Notes under the pieces: generated by a model | What the model saw: the letters and a program-made list of their open reading frames with translations, nothing else | What the model was told of the DNA's origin: nothing | Databases searched by the model: none | In this document: positions 44,139-53,501 of the stretch, one piece after another | How positions within the stretch are numbered: the stretch's first letter is position 1 | Layout: each line of letters begins with the position of its first letter | Made by a program: the position numbers and the translations under genes | Assembly: GCF_011064595.1 (NCBI RefSeq) | Contig: NZ_JAALJI010000033.1 | Span: 1-64,000, forward strand | Direction: 5' to 3' | DNA length: 64,000 bases | Source: Paludisphaera soli | Lineage (GTDB): Bacteria > Planctomycetota > Planctomycetia > Isosphaerales > Isosphaeraceae

Positions 44139-45094
44139 GGTGCTGAAGACTCCTTCGATCGCATCGCCCCTCGCGCCTGCATCAGCACCGAGAGCATGAG
44201 CCGGCCGATGTCGTCGCGACGTTCGGCGTACTTCGCGGCTTCATAGGCGCCGTCGTCGTAGATCTTCGGGTCCAGGTACGGCATCGAGAGCCGGAACGAC
44301 GCCCCGCGGACGAACGGACAGCCCTCGTCAGCCTCGCTGCAGACCATTAAGGCCGCGAAGCCGTCCTGGGGATTGCCGGGGTCGGCGTAGTGCTTCGAGA
44401 ACTCCAGCGTCTCGAAGCCCCGGCCCCAGGAGACCCGATGGACGGGGTTGTCCGTCTTCGGGTCGCCCTTGGGCGCCTCGGCTCCCGTCGGCTCGACATC
44501 GAAGCCGATCGCCCTCAAGGCTGCGACGGTGCGCGGGTTGAAGGCCGTCGGGGAGGTGCCGCCGCTGTGAAAACGCACCTCGGGCATCCCGTAGTAGGCC
44601 GCGGCGAGGTTCCCCATCGAGGAGCCCAGGATGCTCCGCCGCGAGTTGCCCGTGCAGACCACGATGACGTGCAGGGGCTTGCCGGGCGCGTAGTTCGCCG
44701 CGATCCATCGGGCGAGCTTCTCGCCCGCCTCCCGATGAGCGTCGTCGATCAGGTCGAAGGTGGTCGCGAGGAAATCGGCATGCTCGCGGAGGCTCGACGC
44801 CAGCTTCGCGCGGCTCTCGGGCTCGGCGTCGGCCAGGCCTCGGGCGATGTCCGCGGCGTCGAGCTTCGCGTCGGGGCCGGCCAGGTCGTCGAAGGTTTTC
44901 GGGTCCATGAATCCACCTAATTTGTCGAGGGTGACGACCCCATCCCCGGCGAGGGATTTCGAGACGATCGCCTTCAGGCGCCGGTCGTTCTCCGGCCGTA
45001 GGGCTTCGGCGGTCCCGTAATGCTGGGCGAGCCAGAGGGCCCGGACGAGCGGGCCGACGTCGCCGCCCCCGGGCGCGACGTTGAGGATCGCCAC
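44135..45094 (-). CDS. Low-molecular-weight phosphatase / arsenate-reductase-like protein
   Basis: The product is 319 aa if the GTG at 45094 is the start. A hydrophobic stretch upstream in frame (LTHALIAVAILNVAPGG) suggests the true start is slightly earlier and that the protein carries a signal peptide. Residues about 30-135 are helical. The C-terminal LMW-PTPase-like domain begins HVIVVCTGNSRRSILGSSMG, giving the C-x5-R P-loop, and continues with RTVAALRAIGFDVEP and MVCSEADEGCPFV. It resembles LMW phosphatases encoded in arsenic loci and may reduce arsenate or act as a phosphatase. It lies just downstream of arsR and is coupled to the acr3 remnant. Confidence 0.75.
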   Translation of the reverse strand: MAILNVAPGGGDVGPLVRALWLAQHYGTAEALRPENDRRLKAIVSKSLAGDGVVTLDKLGGFMDPKTFDDLAGPDAKLDAADIARGLADAEPESRAKLASSLREHADFLATTFDLIDDAHREAGEKLARWIAANYAPGKPLHVIVVCTGNSRRSILGSSMGNLAAAYYGMPEVRFHSGGTSPTAFNPRTVAALRAIGFDVEPTGAEAPKGDPKTDNPVHRVSWGRGFETLEFSKHYADPGNPQDGFAALMVCSEADEGCPFVRGASFRLSMPYLDPKIYDDGAYEAAKYAERRDDIGRLMLSVLMQARGAMRSKESSAP

Positions 45095-45157
45095 GGCGAT
45101 CAGGGCGTGAGTCAGGATGCCGGACGTTCCTCGTGTGTTCGTCGGGGCCGTTCGGAT

Positions 45158-45571
45158 TCAACGACTCGCCGAGTCGCAGCCCTCGGCGTCCATCAGGCAG
45201 AGGGCCAGGTCGAGGAGCGGGGCGACGCACCCGTTCTTGACGCGGTAGAAGACGCTCACGCCCTCGCGACGCGAGGCGACCATGCCGGTGTCGGAGAGTC
45301 GCTGCAATTGGTTCGACACGGCCTGCGGTTTCATGTCTAGGGCGTTGGCGATGTCCCCGACCGACGCCTCGCGGCTCCTCACCAGATGGTGCAGGAGACG
45401 GATCCGGGTGTCGTTCGCGAGCATCTTGAAGAGGCCCTCCGTTCGGAGTGCATCCTCCGGCGAGAGGAGCTTTCGATCCTCCAGGTTCGATCGGCGCGCC
45501 TTGAGCTGGACCGTCGTGCGGCCGGCCGAATCGGCGTGCGTCGTCTTCGTCGTTTTCCGGGACTTCGCCAT
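45158..45571 (-). CDS. ArsR/SmtB-family transcriptional repressor (second copy)
   Basis: The product is 137 aa from the ATG at 45571. A GTG at 45595 would add eight residues but lies inside the operator palindrome. The winged HTH is clear: EGLFKMLANDTRIRLLHHLV, VGDIANALDMKPQAVSNQLQ, RLSDTGMVASRREGVSVFYR. The conserved Cys pair of ArsR alpha-3 is absent, and the C-terminus has LCLMDAEGCDS with Cys residues like CmtR/CadC-type sensors, so the metal site may lie there. It probably represses itself, the phosphatase and the former acr3. Confidence 0.85.
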   Translation of the reverse strand: MAKSRKTTKTTHADSAGRTTVQLKARRSNLEDRKLLSPEDALRTEGLFKMLANDTRIRLLHHLVRSREASVGDIANALDMKPQAVSNQLQRLSDTGMVASRREGVSVFYRVKNGCVAPLLDLALCLMDAEGCDSASR

Positions 45572-45592
45572 GTGCGTCCGGGCCTCCCGATT

Positions 45593-45620
45593 CACTATTA
45601 CACGATATCGTGTAGTAGTG
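45593..45620. promoter_or_regulatory. 28-bp operator-like palindrome upstream of the second arsR
   Basis: Positions 45593-45606 and 45607-45620 form a 14-bp inverted repeat with one mismatch, with perfect core TACACGATATCGTGTA (45599-45614). The position just upstream of the arsR ATG fits an autoregulatory ArsR-family operator. Confidence 0.7.
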
Positions 45621-45646
45621 TCAAGTCGCCGGGCCAGGAGGGAGGC

Positions 45647-46348
45647 TCAAATCACCACGAAGATGAACTTGAGGCTGTAGTAGACGCCGACCGCGAGGAA
45701 GACGCCCCCGGTGACCCGCCTGGCCCACCACTCGAACTTCGTCAGGGCGTTGAACGCCTTCCCGACGGTGCCGGCCCCCACGGCCAGGATCACCGCGAAG
45801 ACGAGCGCCGGGAGGGCCGTGCCGACGCCGTAGGCGCTCGGCAGTAGAACGCTCGCCCCGGCGTTGATCGAGAGCGAGATGAGGCTCCCGAAGAAGTCGA
45901 GGGCGGCTGACACCGGGCAGAAGGTCATCGCGAAGAGCATCCCGATCGGCAAGGCTCCCCACAAATCCCAGGGCGTCCAGCCGTTTCCTCATCGCGTCGC
46001 CCGCCCCCGAGGCGGGGATCGAGCACGAGCCCAGGTCCAGCAGGAAGTGGGCCGTCAGGATGAGCAGCGGGCCCAGGATCTTGTTCATCGACCGCTGGAG
46101 GAAAAGGAGACCTCCGGCGCGGACAGCAGTCTCGCCACCAGCAGCGTGCTGAGGATGACGTAGGCGAGGGTGCGTCTCAGGGCGTAGAGGAGCCCGGACA
46201 TGAACACCCGGCCAGGGTTGCCGACCCGACGGCCGATGAATGAGACCGTCGCAGTGTTGGTGGCGAGCGGGCACGGACTGATCGACGTCAAGATGCCCTG
46301 CCAGAAGGCGGAGGCCAGGGCGACGAGCGACGTCTTGAAGGCGCGCAT
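45647..46348 (-). pseudogene. arsG: arsG-type organoarsenical efflux permease with two frameshifts
   Basis: Three frames join into one membrane protein. ATG at 46348: FWQGILTSISPCPLATNTAT, SFIGRRVGNPGRVFMSGLLY, then a frameshift near 46105. FLQRSMNKILGPLLILTAHF, then a second shift near 45965-45975. LPIGMLFAMTFCPVSAALDF, LLPSAYGVGTALPALVFAVI, VTGGVFLAVGVYYSLKFIF to the stop at 45647. The SISPCPLATN and FCPVSAAL motifs are those of ArsG-type permeases (DsbD/CcdA-like fold) that export trivalent aromatic arsenicals. No full-length product is possible as sequenced. Confidence 0.75.
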
Positions 46349-46454
46349 CCATGGCGGGAGACTCCGATTCCAGACAAGGAGTGGCGTTAATTGAGGCAGC
46401 GGTCTCGATGTCGGGACCGCCCAGGCTTCGAGTGGATTCGCATGCGAGGTCGCG

Positions 46455-46949
46455 TCATGAGCCCCCGGAAGGTTCGGGCGGCGGGCCGGCGAGCTGCTCG
46501 CGGATGTTCGCCTGCACGAAGTCGCGGAAAGCGGGCTCTCGCCGCCGAGCTGCCAGGCCTCGGGGAGGCTCTTCCAGGATTCCATCCTGCCGTCGCGCAG
46601 GGAGGCCGGGACGAGGCAGGGCGTGGTGAGCTCGAACTTCGTCGCAAAGTGGTCGTTCCCGAGCTCGTCATAGTCGACGACCCGCCACTCGACGCGATCG
46701 GCCTCGATCTCCTGCGCGAATCCTGAGTCGACGGCCGCCCTGGCGGCCTCCTCCATGGCTGTGCAGGTTACGCAACGCAAGGAGCCGTGGAGGTAGTAGA
46801 CGATGAGCTTGTCGCCCGTCCTCGATTCGGCCTCGGCGGGCTACCCGGCCGGAATCGCCCGATCGATCCCCGCCTCTTGCCGGACGAGGGTCGCGACGCT
46901 CGCTAGGACGAACAGGATGAGCACCGCGGTGATGAATGCGCCTGGGCAT
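46455..46949 (-). pseudogene. arsF: arsF-type nitroreductase-partner protein with frameshifts and a stop
   Basis: The start is at the ATG at 46949 (MPRR). A shift after about four codons leads to FITAVLILFVLASVATLVRQ, then TAG near 46847, then KLIVYYLHGSLRCVTCTAME with a C-x-x-C pair, WRVVDYDELGNDHFATKFEL, ESWKSLPEAWQLGGE. Another shift near 46545 gives PAFRDFVQANIREQLAGPPP and the stop at 46455. The membrane-anchored thioredoxin-like protein matches the ArsF family found with ArsG. Three lesions make it inactive. The next gene, arsG, is also broken. Confidence 0.7.
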
Positions 46950-47030
46950 GGTTCTCCAGCCCTTGTTTCTTACGCCCCCCAGCCGAATCCACGTCGAAAG
47001 TCGGGAGTGTTTGGTCCACGAACGCTCGAT

Positions 47031-47939
47031 TCAGGTCGGCTTCACGGCGAAGACCTTCACGCTGGCCGCGAAGTCGTTCACGTCGTAGCGACGGACGAGC
47101 TCGGCGAGCCGCTCGAGCAGTTCCGGGGTGTTCGCCCCCCGGGTGGGGCCGCAGCAGGACGCCGCCGCTTGGGGAGCCGACTCGCAGGAGTCGCCGACCT
47201 TGAAGACCTCGGGGGCGGGCTGCGGAGTGCAGCATCCCGCCTGATTCTCGATCTTGGCGTACGCGTTCAGGTCGGCGCCCGAATCGACGACCTCGACGTG
47301 GGAGAAGCCCGCTTCGAGGAGGTCCGCCTTGTACTCCTCGATGGGGATGGCCCCGGCGATGCAGCCGACGTAGGCCATGAGGTCCGAGGCCAACTCGGGC
47401 GGCAGGGGCCGCTTGAGCGCGATGTCGGAGACGGCGAGCCGGCCGCCGGGCTTCAAGATCCGGGCGATCTCGCGGAAGGCCGCGGCCTTGTCCGGCACCA
47501 GGTTCAGCACGCAGTTGCTGATGACGCAGTCGGCGGAGTCGTCGGGCAGCGGCATCCGGTCGATGGGGGCCAGGTGGAACTCGACGTTCGGAGCCCCGTC
47601 CTTGGCGGCGTTCCGTCGGGCCAGGTCGACCATGGCGGCGGTCATGTCGATCCCGATCGCCTTGCCGGACGGGCCCACCTTCCTCGCGGCCAGGAACACG
47701 TCGAGGCCGCCCCCCGAGCCCAGGTCGACCACGACCTCGCCGGGCTTCAGGCCGGCTGTGGCCGTCGGGTTTCCGCACGAAAGCCCCATGTTCGCCTCGG
47801 CCGGGATCGACCCGAGATCCTCGGCCGAGTAGCCGAAGGCCTCCGCCACGGCCCGCACGCCGGCCTGGTCGCTCGAAAGGCCGCTCGCGGCCACCGAGCC
47901 GTACTTCGAGCGCACGAGTTCCTCGATCTCGTTCGACAT
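47031..47939 (-). CDS. arsM: Arsenite S-adenosylmethionine methyltransferase
   Basis: The product is 302 aa from the ATG at 47939 ([17 protein letters not shown]). The Rossmann methyltransferase has the ArsM hallmarks: [20 protein letters not shown] with the As-binding Cys in [26 protein letters not shown] (SAM motif I), [30 protein letters not shown] with the second conserved Cys, [14 protein letters not shown] with the third, and a Cys-rich tail ([20 protein letters not shown]). It methylates As(III) to methylated species in the cytoplasm. It lies downstream of arsA and the thioredoxin-like gene, and all catalytic Cys are present. Confidence 0.93.
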   Translation of the reverse strand: MSNEIEELVRSKYGSVAASGLSSDQAGVRAVAEAFGYSAEDLGSIPAEANMGLSCGNPTATAGLKPGEVVVDLGSGGGLDVFLAARKVGPSGKAIGIDMTAAMVDLARRNAAKDGAPNVEFHLAPIDRMPLPDDSADCVISNCVLNLVPDKAAAFREIARILKPGGRLAVSDIALKRPLPPELASDLMAYVGCIAGAIPIEEYKADLLEAGFSHVEVVDSGADLNAYAKIENQAGCCTPQPAPEVFKVGDSCESAPQAAASCCGPTRGANTPELLERLAELVRRYDVNDFAASVKVFAVKPT

Positions 47940-47995
47940 CCTCACCTCCCATCGGTAGGCATTCACGTTCAGGTTCATCCCATCAGACGCCGGAG

Positions 47996-48211
47996 CTAGG
48001 CCGGGCTCAACGTCCGGCCGCAGGATTTGACCACGCCGTCGATCGCGATCGCCGGCAGGGCGCTGACGCCCTCGAAGGCGAGGATCTCGGCGATCTGCCG
48101 AACCTTCACAACCTCGAAGTCGACGCCCGACTCCGCGATCGCCCGCTCGGCGTTGGCCGCGAGCGTCGTGCACCTCGAGCAGCCGGTCCCCAGGATCTGG
48201 ATCTTCCTCAC
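47996..48211 (-). CDS. Small thioredoxin-like (TM0996/MTH895-type) redox protein
   Basis: The product is 71 aa from the GTG at 48211, overlapping the arsA stop by 4 bp (GTGA). The sequence starts [20 protein letters not shown] with a C-S-R-C active site, then [20 protein letters not shown] with the cis-Pro region and ends [11 protein letters not shown]. The family of minimal thioredoxins is often found in ars operons, where it may supply reductant to ArsM or arsenate reductase. Coupled translation with arsA supports an arsenic role. Confidence 0.87.
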   Translation of the reverse strand: MRKIQILGTGCSRCTTLAANAERAIAESGVDFEVVKVRQIAEILAFEGVSALPAIAIDGVVKSCGRTLSPA

Positions 48212-49983
48212 CGCACCGCCTCCAGCTTTCGGGGCTCCTCGGCGTCGGGCGCCGTGCCCGGCCCCGATGCGTCGACCTGCCAGGGCATCAGGACCGTGCA
48301 CGGGCTTAGTTCCTCGACGATCTCGCGGAGGAAGGCCCTCTCGTGACGCTTGCGGGCTGCGAGCACGGGGTCGGTGACGGACAGGGGGCTGAGGCACTGG
48401 TTGACGATCCAGGCGAAGGGGGCGATGCCCGCCCTGAGGAGGTCGCGCTGGAGGCCGGCCGCTTCGTGAACCGGCGTGGCCTCGGGAAGCGTGACGATCA
48501 GCACCCTCGTGTACTCGGGGTCCCTGAGCCTGGGGAGGAGTTCGCGGACCGCTTCGGGCACGGCGCTGGCGTTCCGCAGCACGTCGCGATGGTAGGCCTC
48601 GGTCGCGTCGAGCAGCAGGAGCGTATGGCCTGTGGGGGCGGTGTCGAGGACCACGAAACCGTCCTGGCCCCGATCCACGATGCGGGCGAACGCCCGGAAG
48701 ACCGCGATCTCCTCGGTGCACGGGGAGCGGAGATCCTCTTCCAGGAGGGCCCTGCCCTGCTCGTCCAGGCCCTCGCCGGCGGTCGCCATGACCTCGGCCG
48801 TGTAGTCGGCGGTCTCGACGGCCGGGTCGATCCGGCTCACGGTCAGGTTCGCGACCCGGGAGCCGAGATTGAGGTCCAGGTGGGCCGCCGGGTCGGTCGT
48901 CGAGAGATGAACCTTGTGGCCGAGACGGGCGAGGGCGACCGCCAGGCGGGTGGCGACGGTCGTCTTGCCGACCCCCCCCTTCCCCATCGTCAGGATGACG
49001 CCGCGTCCCCGGCGGGTCAGGTCGGGGAGGAGCGATTCGAGAGGTGGGGACGCCCGCTCCGGGTCGTCGCCGGCCGGAAAGGAGTTCGAAAATCGGGCCG
49101 GGACGTCCTCGCCGAAGGCTCGAAGGGCGGCCAGCCCCACCAGCCCGAACGGCATCAGACGCACGTCGCGGCGCGGCAGGCTTGCCAGGCCCTCGGGCAG
49201 TTCTTCAAGGGACGCGCGACCGCGGGCCTCCATCGCGACGGCCGTCGCATCGTTCGGGTCGGTCGCCGCGAAGACGCCGTTGAGGACGAGCCGCTGGTTC
49301 CTCACGCCGAGCTCCGACAGCTCGCGGCTCGATCGCTCGGACTCGGCGAGCGCGGCCGGCTCGGGACGGCTGACGAGCACGAGCGTGGTGACATCGCCGT
49401 CGGCCAGGGCGTGCAACGCCTTCTCGTAGAGGGCCCGTTGGTCCGCGAGGCCGGAGAGCGGGCCGAGGCAGGAATTGCCGCCCACGTTGGCGTCGAAGAA
49501 CACGGTCCAGGCCGCCGGCAGGCTCAGGAGCCGCAGCGTGTGCCCCGTGGGGGCCGTGTCGAACAGGACGTGGTCGTACGCCGACGTGGCCGAGTCGTCG
49601 CCCAGGAGCTTCGCGAATTCGTCGAACGCGGCGATCTCGGTCGTGCAGGCGCCCGAGAACTGCTCCTCGATGCTCCGGACCGAGGCCTCGGGCAAGAGGC
49701 CGCGATAGGGCTCGACCATCCGCTCGCGGTAGGCGTGGGCGGCGGCTTCCGGGTCGATGTTCATCGCGAAGAGGTTCGCGACCCCGGGGACGGCGACGGG
49801 CGTCATCCCCAGCTCCACTCCGAAGACCTCGCCCAGGTTCGAGGCGGGATCGGTACTCACCAGGAGGACTCGCTCGCCGGCGTCGGCCAGAGAGACGGCG
49901 GCGGCGCTGGCGACCGAGGTCTTGCCGACACCGCCCTTGCCGGTTAAGAAGAGGTTGCGCGTGACGCGACCGGGGATGATCAT
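48208..49983 (-). CDS. arsA: Arsenite-pumping ATPase ArsA (tandem two-domain)
   Basis: The product is 591 aa from the ATG at 49983. Two homologous ATPase halves have P-loops [14 protein letters not shown] (about residue 15) and [16 protein letters not shown] (about 335), each with a DTAPTGHTL signal-transduction motif. The three metalloid-binding Cys of ArsA are visible in [10 protein letters not shown] (Cys113-like), NSCLGPLSG (Cys172-like) and [10 protein letters not shown] (Cys422-like). It takes As(III) from ArsD and energises an ArsB or ACR3 permease. It is 17 bp downstream of arsD. No intact permease partner was found in the window. Confidence 0.95.
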   Translation of the reverse strand: MIIPGRVTRNLFLTGKGGVGKTSVASAAAVSLADAGERVLLVSTDPASNLGEVFGVELGMTPVAVPGVANLFAMNIDPEAAAHAYRERMVEPYRGLLPEASVRSIEEQFSGACTTEIAAFDEFAKLLGDDSATSAYDHVLFDTAPTGHTLRLLSLPAAWTVFFDANVGGNSCLGPLSGLADQRALYEKALHALADGDVTTLVLVSRPEPAALAESERSSRELSELGVRNQRLVLNGVFAATDPNDATAVAMEARGRASLEELPEGLASLPRRDVRLMPFGLVGLAALRAFGEDVPARFSNSFPAGDDPERASPPLESLLPDLTRRGRGVILTMGKGGVGKTTVATRLAVALARLGHKVHLSTTDPAAHLDLNLGSRVANLTVSRIDPAVETADYTAEVMATAGEGLDEQGRALLEEDLRSPCTEEIAVFRAFARIVDRGQDGFVVLDTAPTGHTLLLLDATEAYHRDVLRNASAVPEAVRELLPRLRDPEYTRVLIVTLPEATPVHEAAGLQRDLLRAGIAPFAWIVNQCLSPLSVTDPVLAARKRHERAFLREIVEELSPCTVLMPWQVDASGPGTAPDAEEPRKLEAVR

Positions 49984-50000
49984 CTCTCAACTCCTCGGGG

Positions 50001-50411
50001 TCAGCAGCACTTCTCCGGTCCCGGGGCGACGCCGCCGATCGTGACCACTCCGGGGGACGAGCAGCACGTGGAGGCGGCCGCCCTGGGCGTCTCGGGCTGG
50101 CCCGCCACGTCCAGCCCCACCATGCGGGCCAACTCGTCGCGGGTAGGATAGACGCCCCGCGAGGCGACCCGACCATCGACCAGCACCAGCGGCAGGCATT
50201 CACTTCCGTGCTCGCGGAGCGTGGAGGTGACCGCAGGGGTCGACGCGAACGCCGACGGCTGCTGCGCGAGGTTGTAGCGTTCGACCTCGACCCCCTGCCG
50301 CTTGAGCCAGTCCAGGTCGGCCGAAACGCGCGGCAGGGTCGGGTCGACCGCCGGCCCGCAGACGCCGGTCGAGCAGCACATCGGAGGGTCGTAGACGGCG
50401 AGCTTGGTCAT
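50001..50411 (-). CDS. arsD: Arsenic metallochaperone ArsD
   Basis: The product is 136 aa from the ATG at 50411. The thioredoxin-fold ArsD has its binding Cys at the standard places: YDPPMCCSTGVCGP gives Cys12-Cys13 and Cys18, exactly as in the E. coli protein. Vicinal Cys pairs in the C-terminus (STCCSSPG and EKCC at the end) match the weakly repressing forms. It delivers As(III) to ArsA. It follows arsR and has its own operator copy upstream (50435-50450). Confidence 0.94.
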   Translation of the reverse strand: MTKLAVYDPPMCCSTGVCGPAVDPTLPRVSADLDWLKRQGVEVERYNLAQQPSAFASTPAVTSTLREHGSECLPLVLVDGRVASRGVYPTRDELARMVGLDVAGQPETPRAAASTCCSSPGVVTIGGVAPGPEKCC

Positions 50412-50434
50412 GGTCGTCTCCTTGTAATTCGTTC

Positions 50435-50450
50435 ATCGGCGATATACGAT
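50435..50450. promoter_or_regulatory. ArsR-operator-like site upstream of arsD
   Basis: The 16-bp sequence ATCGGCGATATACGAT matches the site at 50832-50847 (ATCGTTGATCTACGAT) at 13 of 16 positions. It lies 24 bp before the arsD start, so arsDA may have a second ArsR-controlled promoter. Confidence 0.6.
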
Positions 50451-50476
50451 AAATAGGCGCAAAAAAACTCGGAGCC

Positions 50477-50812
50477 TCACAGGCCGGCGACGAGCCGCTT
50501 GAGACGATCGAGGGCCTTGGGCTCCACGCAGTAGCAGACGCGGGGGCCGTCGATGTCCCCGCGGACGAGGCCCGACTCCTTCAGCGTCTTCAGGTGCTGG
50601 GAGACGGTCGACTGCGCGAGCGGCAGGTGCTCGACGATGTCGCCGCACATGCAAGAGTCCCGGGCCAGCAGGAAGCGGACGATCTGCACCCGCGCCGGAT
50701 GGCCGAGCGCCTTGGCGAGGTTGGCCAGTTCCGCATCCGACGCGCGGGCCTCCTCGATCGAGAGGCTCGACGGCTTTCGGAGCGTCGAGGGGGAGCAACA
50801 CGTCTCGTCCAT
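50477..50812 (-). CDS. arsR: ArsR-family arsenic-responsive repressor (first copy)
   Basis: The product is 111 aa from the ATG at 50812 ([15 protein letters not shown]). The winged HTH includes [40 protein letters not shown] and [20 protein letters not shown]. Cysteines in DSCMCGDIV form a C-x-C metalloid site close to the one in classical ArsR, and CC near the N-terminus adds thiols. It is the first gene of the arsR-arsD-arsA-trx-arsM run. An operator-like inverted repeat sits 20 bp upstream. Confidence 0.93.
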   Translation of the reverse strand: MDETCCSPSTLRKPSSLSIEEARASDAELANLAKALGHPARVQIVRFLLARDSCMCGDIVEHLPLAQSTVSQHLKTLKESGLVRGDIDGPRVCYCVEPKALDRLKRLVAGL

Positions 50813-50831
50813 GGGCCTCTCCTTTCTTGTC

Positions 50832-50847
50832 ATCGTTGATCTACGAT
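50832..50847. promoter_or_regulatory. ArsR-operator-like site upstream of arsR
   Basis: ATCGT-N6-ACGAT inverted repeat, 20 bp upstream of the arsR ATG. A near copy stands before arsD (50435-50450). The pair suggests coordinated autoregulation of the island. Confidence 0.65.
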
Positions 50848-50909
50848 AGGCGATGGAGAGGCCCATGTCAAGTCCCGAAGGCTCGGGTCGCGATCGTCGC
50901 CGGGCGATT

Positions 50910-52088
50910 TCACCAGTCGCCGACGCTGCCGTCGCGGTGGAAGGTGCGGAGCAGGACTTCCTGTTCGAAGGCGTGCTTCTTGATGGCATCCTCGTCGATC
51001 TCGATGCCCAGGCCCGGCAGCGTGTTCGGCAGGACGATGCGGCCCTCGGGGACGATGGTGAAGCCTTCCCGGACGACGTCCGATCGCCAGGGCACGTCGT
51101 CGAGGACGGCCTCGCAGATGATGTAGGACGGGGTGGCGAAGCCGAATTCGAGCGACGCGGCCGTGCTGACGGGCCCTTGCGGGTTGTGGGGGGCGAGGGA
51201 GACGCGATAGGCCTCGGCCATGGCGGCGATGCGGCGGGCTTCGGAGAGCCCGCCGCAGTGGGTGATGTCGGGCTGAAGCACGCTGCAGGCGCGGCGCTCC
51301 AGCAGCTCGCGGAAGGCGTGCTGCGAGACGAGGCGTTCGCCGGTCGCGATCGGGGTAGAGACCGCACGCTGGATGAGCGCGATGTCCTCGATCGTCTCGG
51401 GCCAGCAGGGCTCCTCGAAGAAATAGAGGCCGTACGGCTCCAGGACCTTGGCGAACCGCATGCCCATCCGGGGCGAAGGGCGGGCGTGGCAGTCGACCAT
51501 GATGTCGATGTCGTCGCCGACCGCGTCGCGCATGGCCTTGACGCAGGCCTCGGCGTACTTGAGGGGGCGGAGCCCTTCGAGCGGCATGGTCTCGGGGACG
51601 GCCATCGACTTGAACGCGGTGAACCCCTGGGCCACGGCGCGTTGGGCGAGGTCTCCGAAGCGGCCCGCGTCGGCCGGGTCGGTCTGATAGAAATCCTCCA
51701 TCCGGCCGCCGCCGAGATGGCAGTAGAGCCGGACGTGGTCGCGGACGGGCCCGCCCCAGAGCTTGTGGCAGGGGACGCCGTGGACCTTGCCGACGATGTC
51801 CCAGAGCGCCAGGTCGATGCCGCTGATCGCCGTCCCGCGCACGATCCCGTTTCCGTGCCAGAAATGCTGGCGGTACATCATCTGCCAGAGGTGCTCGACC
51901 CGCGTCGGGTCCTCGCCGAGCAGCAGCTGCGAGATGTCCTCGATCGCCCCGACCACGGCGCGGGTATGCCATTCCAGGGTGGCCTCGCCCCAGCCGTGGA
52001 GGCCGGGCTGGTCGGTCTGGACCTTGACGAAGATCCAGTTCCGCATCCTGGCGTTGCAGACGAACGTCTCGATCTTGGTGATTTTCAT
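50910..52088 (-). CDS. Enolase-superfamily sugar-acid dehydratase (mandelate racemase/galactonate-dehydratase-like)
   Basis: The product is 392 aa from the ATG at 52088 ([20 protein letters not shown]). The MR/MLE N-terminal capping domain is followed by the barrel domain: [36 protein letters not shown] with the metal Asp, [14 protein letters not shown] with Glu, and [15 protein letters not shown] with Glu. The C-terminal [16 protein letters not shown] has the catalytic His of galactonate-type dehydratases. It likely dehydrates an aldonic or related acid. It is the last gene of a minus-strand run, 16 bp after the aminotransferase. Confidence 0.9.
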   Translation of the reverse strand: MKITKIETFVCNARMRNWIFVKVQTDQPGLHGWGEATLEWHTRAVVGAIEDISQLLLGEDPTRVEHLWQMMYRQHFWHGNGIVRGTAISGIDLALWDIVGKVHGVPCHKLWGGPVRDHVRLYCHLGGGRMEDFYQTDPADAGRFGDLAQRAVAQGFTAFKSMAVPETMPLEGLRPLKYAEACVKAMRDAVGDDIDIMVDCHARPSPRMGMRFAKVLEPYGLYFFEEPCWPETIEDIALIQRAVSTPIATGERLVSQHAFRELLERRACSVLQPDITHCGGLSEARRIAAMAEAYRVSLAPHNPQGPVSTAASLEFGFATPSYIICEAVLDDVPWRSDVVREGFTIVPEGRIVLPNTLPGLGIEIDEDAIKKHAFEQEVLLRTFHRDGSVGDW

Positions 52089-52104
52089 CGCTTCACTCGT
52101 ACCT

Positions 52105-53427
52105 TCAGATCCCGTCTCGGAGCACGGCTTCGGTCGCTTCGAGGGTGGCGTCGACGTCGGCCTCGGTGTGCGCGGTGGAGAGGCTCCCCTGCTTCGTGGG
52201 CAAGGGGAAGTGGTAGACGCCCCGGGCGATCAGGGCCTTGCGGTAACGCAGGTCCCGGGCCATATCGTGGTTCAGGGCCACGTCCCGCCAGTCGCGCGGG
52301 GCGTGGTCCATGAAGTACGTGCAGAACGCCGACCCCTGGCGGACGACGGTAGCCGTGACTCCGTATTTCGCGAAGAGCGCCTCCAGGCCGCGCTGCATCC
52401 TGTCGCCAAGGGCTTCGAGCCGCGGGTAGAGGACGGCTTCGTCGCGCTTGAGAATCTCCATCGTGGCGATGGCCGCGGCGACGGGAGTCGGATGGCCGTT
52501 GAAGGTCCCGGCGATCAGCACGCGACGATCGGGGTCGGGATGGCTGAACAGGTCCATGATCTCGGCCCTCCCGCCGATCGCCCCCAGCGGGTAGCCGTTG
52601 GCGATCGCCTTGCCGAAGGTGGACAGGTCCGGCCGGACGCCGGCGAGGCCTTGATACCCCCCCCGGGCGTGCCGAAAGCCCGTCTTCACCTCGTCCAGGA
52701 CCAGGACGACGCCGTGGCGGTCGCACGACTCGCGGAGCCCTTCCAGGTAGCCGGGCAGCGGCTTGACGACGCCGATGTTCTGGAGGATCGGCTCGGTGAC
52801 GAGACACGCGACCTCGTATTTGCGGAAGCAGGCCTCGACTGCGTCGAGGTCGTTGAACTCGACGACGTGGACCCGCTCGGCGATGTTCGCGGGCATGCCC
52901 GCGGAGAGGGGGGCGAACGGATACTCCTCGCCCGCGGCATGCGGCCCCAGGCGTTCCAGCGGGGTCATGACGTTGCAGGCCACCTCGTCGTGCCAGCCGT
53001 TGTATCCGCCTTGCATCACGACGACGTGGTCGCGGCCGGTGTAGGCCCGCGCGAGCCGGAGCGCATGGTAGGTGGCCTCGGATCCGGTCGTGGTGATCTG
53101 CACGCGGTCGAGCGACGCGACGGCCTCGCAGAGCAGCTCGGCCGCCCTCCCCTCCCAGGGAGTCGTGCCCGAGCCCATGAGCGTCCAGCCCTCGTCGATC
53201 GACCGGACGACCGCCGACTGGACCTCCGGATGGGCGTGGCCGAGCAGATAGGGCGCGAACGCCGAGTGGTAATCAAGGTAGGCGTTGCCGTCGGCGTCCC
53301 ACACGCGGGCTCCAACCCCCCGCACGAAGGCGATCTTCGGGTCGACCAGGCGATTGAGCGAGACCACGCCGCCGGGGATCAGGCGGCGGTTGCGGGCGAA
53401 CAGGGCCTCGGACTTTGCGGTATCCAT
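52105..53427 (-). CDS. PLP-dependent class-III aminotransferase (glutamate-1-semialdehyde aminomutase-like)
   Basis: The product is 440 aa from the ATG at 53427 ([20 protein letters not shown]). It shows the fold-type I class III pattern: [71 protein letters not shown] with the cofactor Asp, and [18 protein letters not shown] with the PLP Lys. GSA-aminomutase-like proteins of this kind outside heme loci act on varied amino compounds. Its position between the ceramidase-like and dehydratase genes suggests a catabolic aminomutase or transaminase. Confidence 0.9.
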   Translation of the reverse strand: MDTAKSEALFARNRRLIPGGVVSLNRLVDPKIAFVRGVGARVWDADGNAYLDYHSAFAPYLLGHAHPEVQSAVVRSIDEGWTLMGSGTTPWEGRAAELLCEAVASLDRVQITTTGSEATYHALRLARAYTGRDHVVVMQGGYNGWHDEVACNVMTPLERLGPHAAGEEYPFAPLSAGMPANIAERVHVVEFNDLDAVEACFRKYEVACLVTEPILQNIGVVKPLPGYLEGLRESCDRHGVVLVLDEVKTGFRHARGGYQGLAGVRPDLSTFGKAIANGYPLGAIGGRAEIMDLFSHPDPDRRVLIAGTFNGHPTPVAAAIATMEILKRDEAVLYPRLEALGDRMQRGLEALFAKYGVTATVVRQGSAFCTYFMDHAPRDWRDVALNHDMARDLRYRKALIARGVYHFPLPTKQGSLSTAHTEADVDATLEATEAVLRDGI

Positions 53428-53501
53428 GGGTTCTCTCGCGGTAGGGGCGTTCGCCGTGGGCGGCGATCTGCGGATGCGGGGGCGAGGCTCCGGTCGGGAC
53501 G

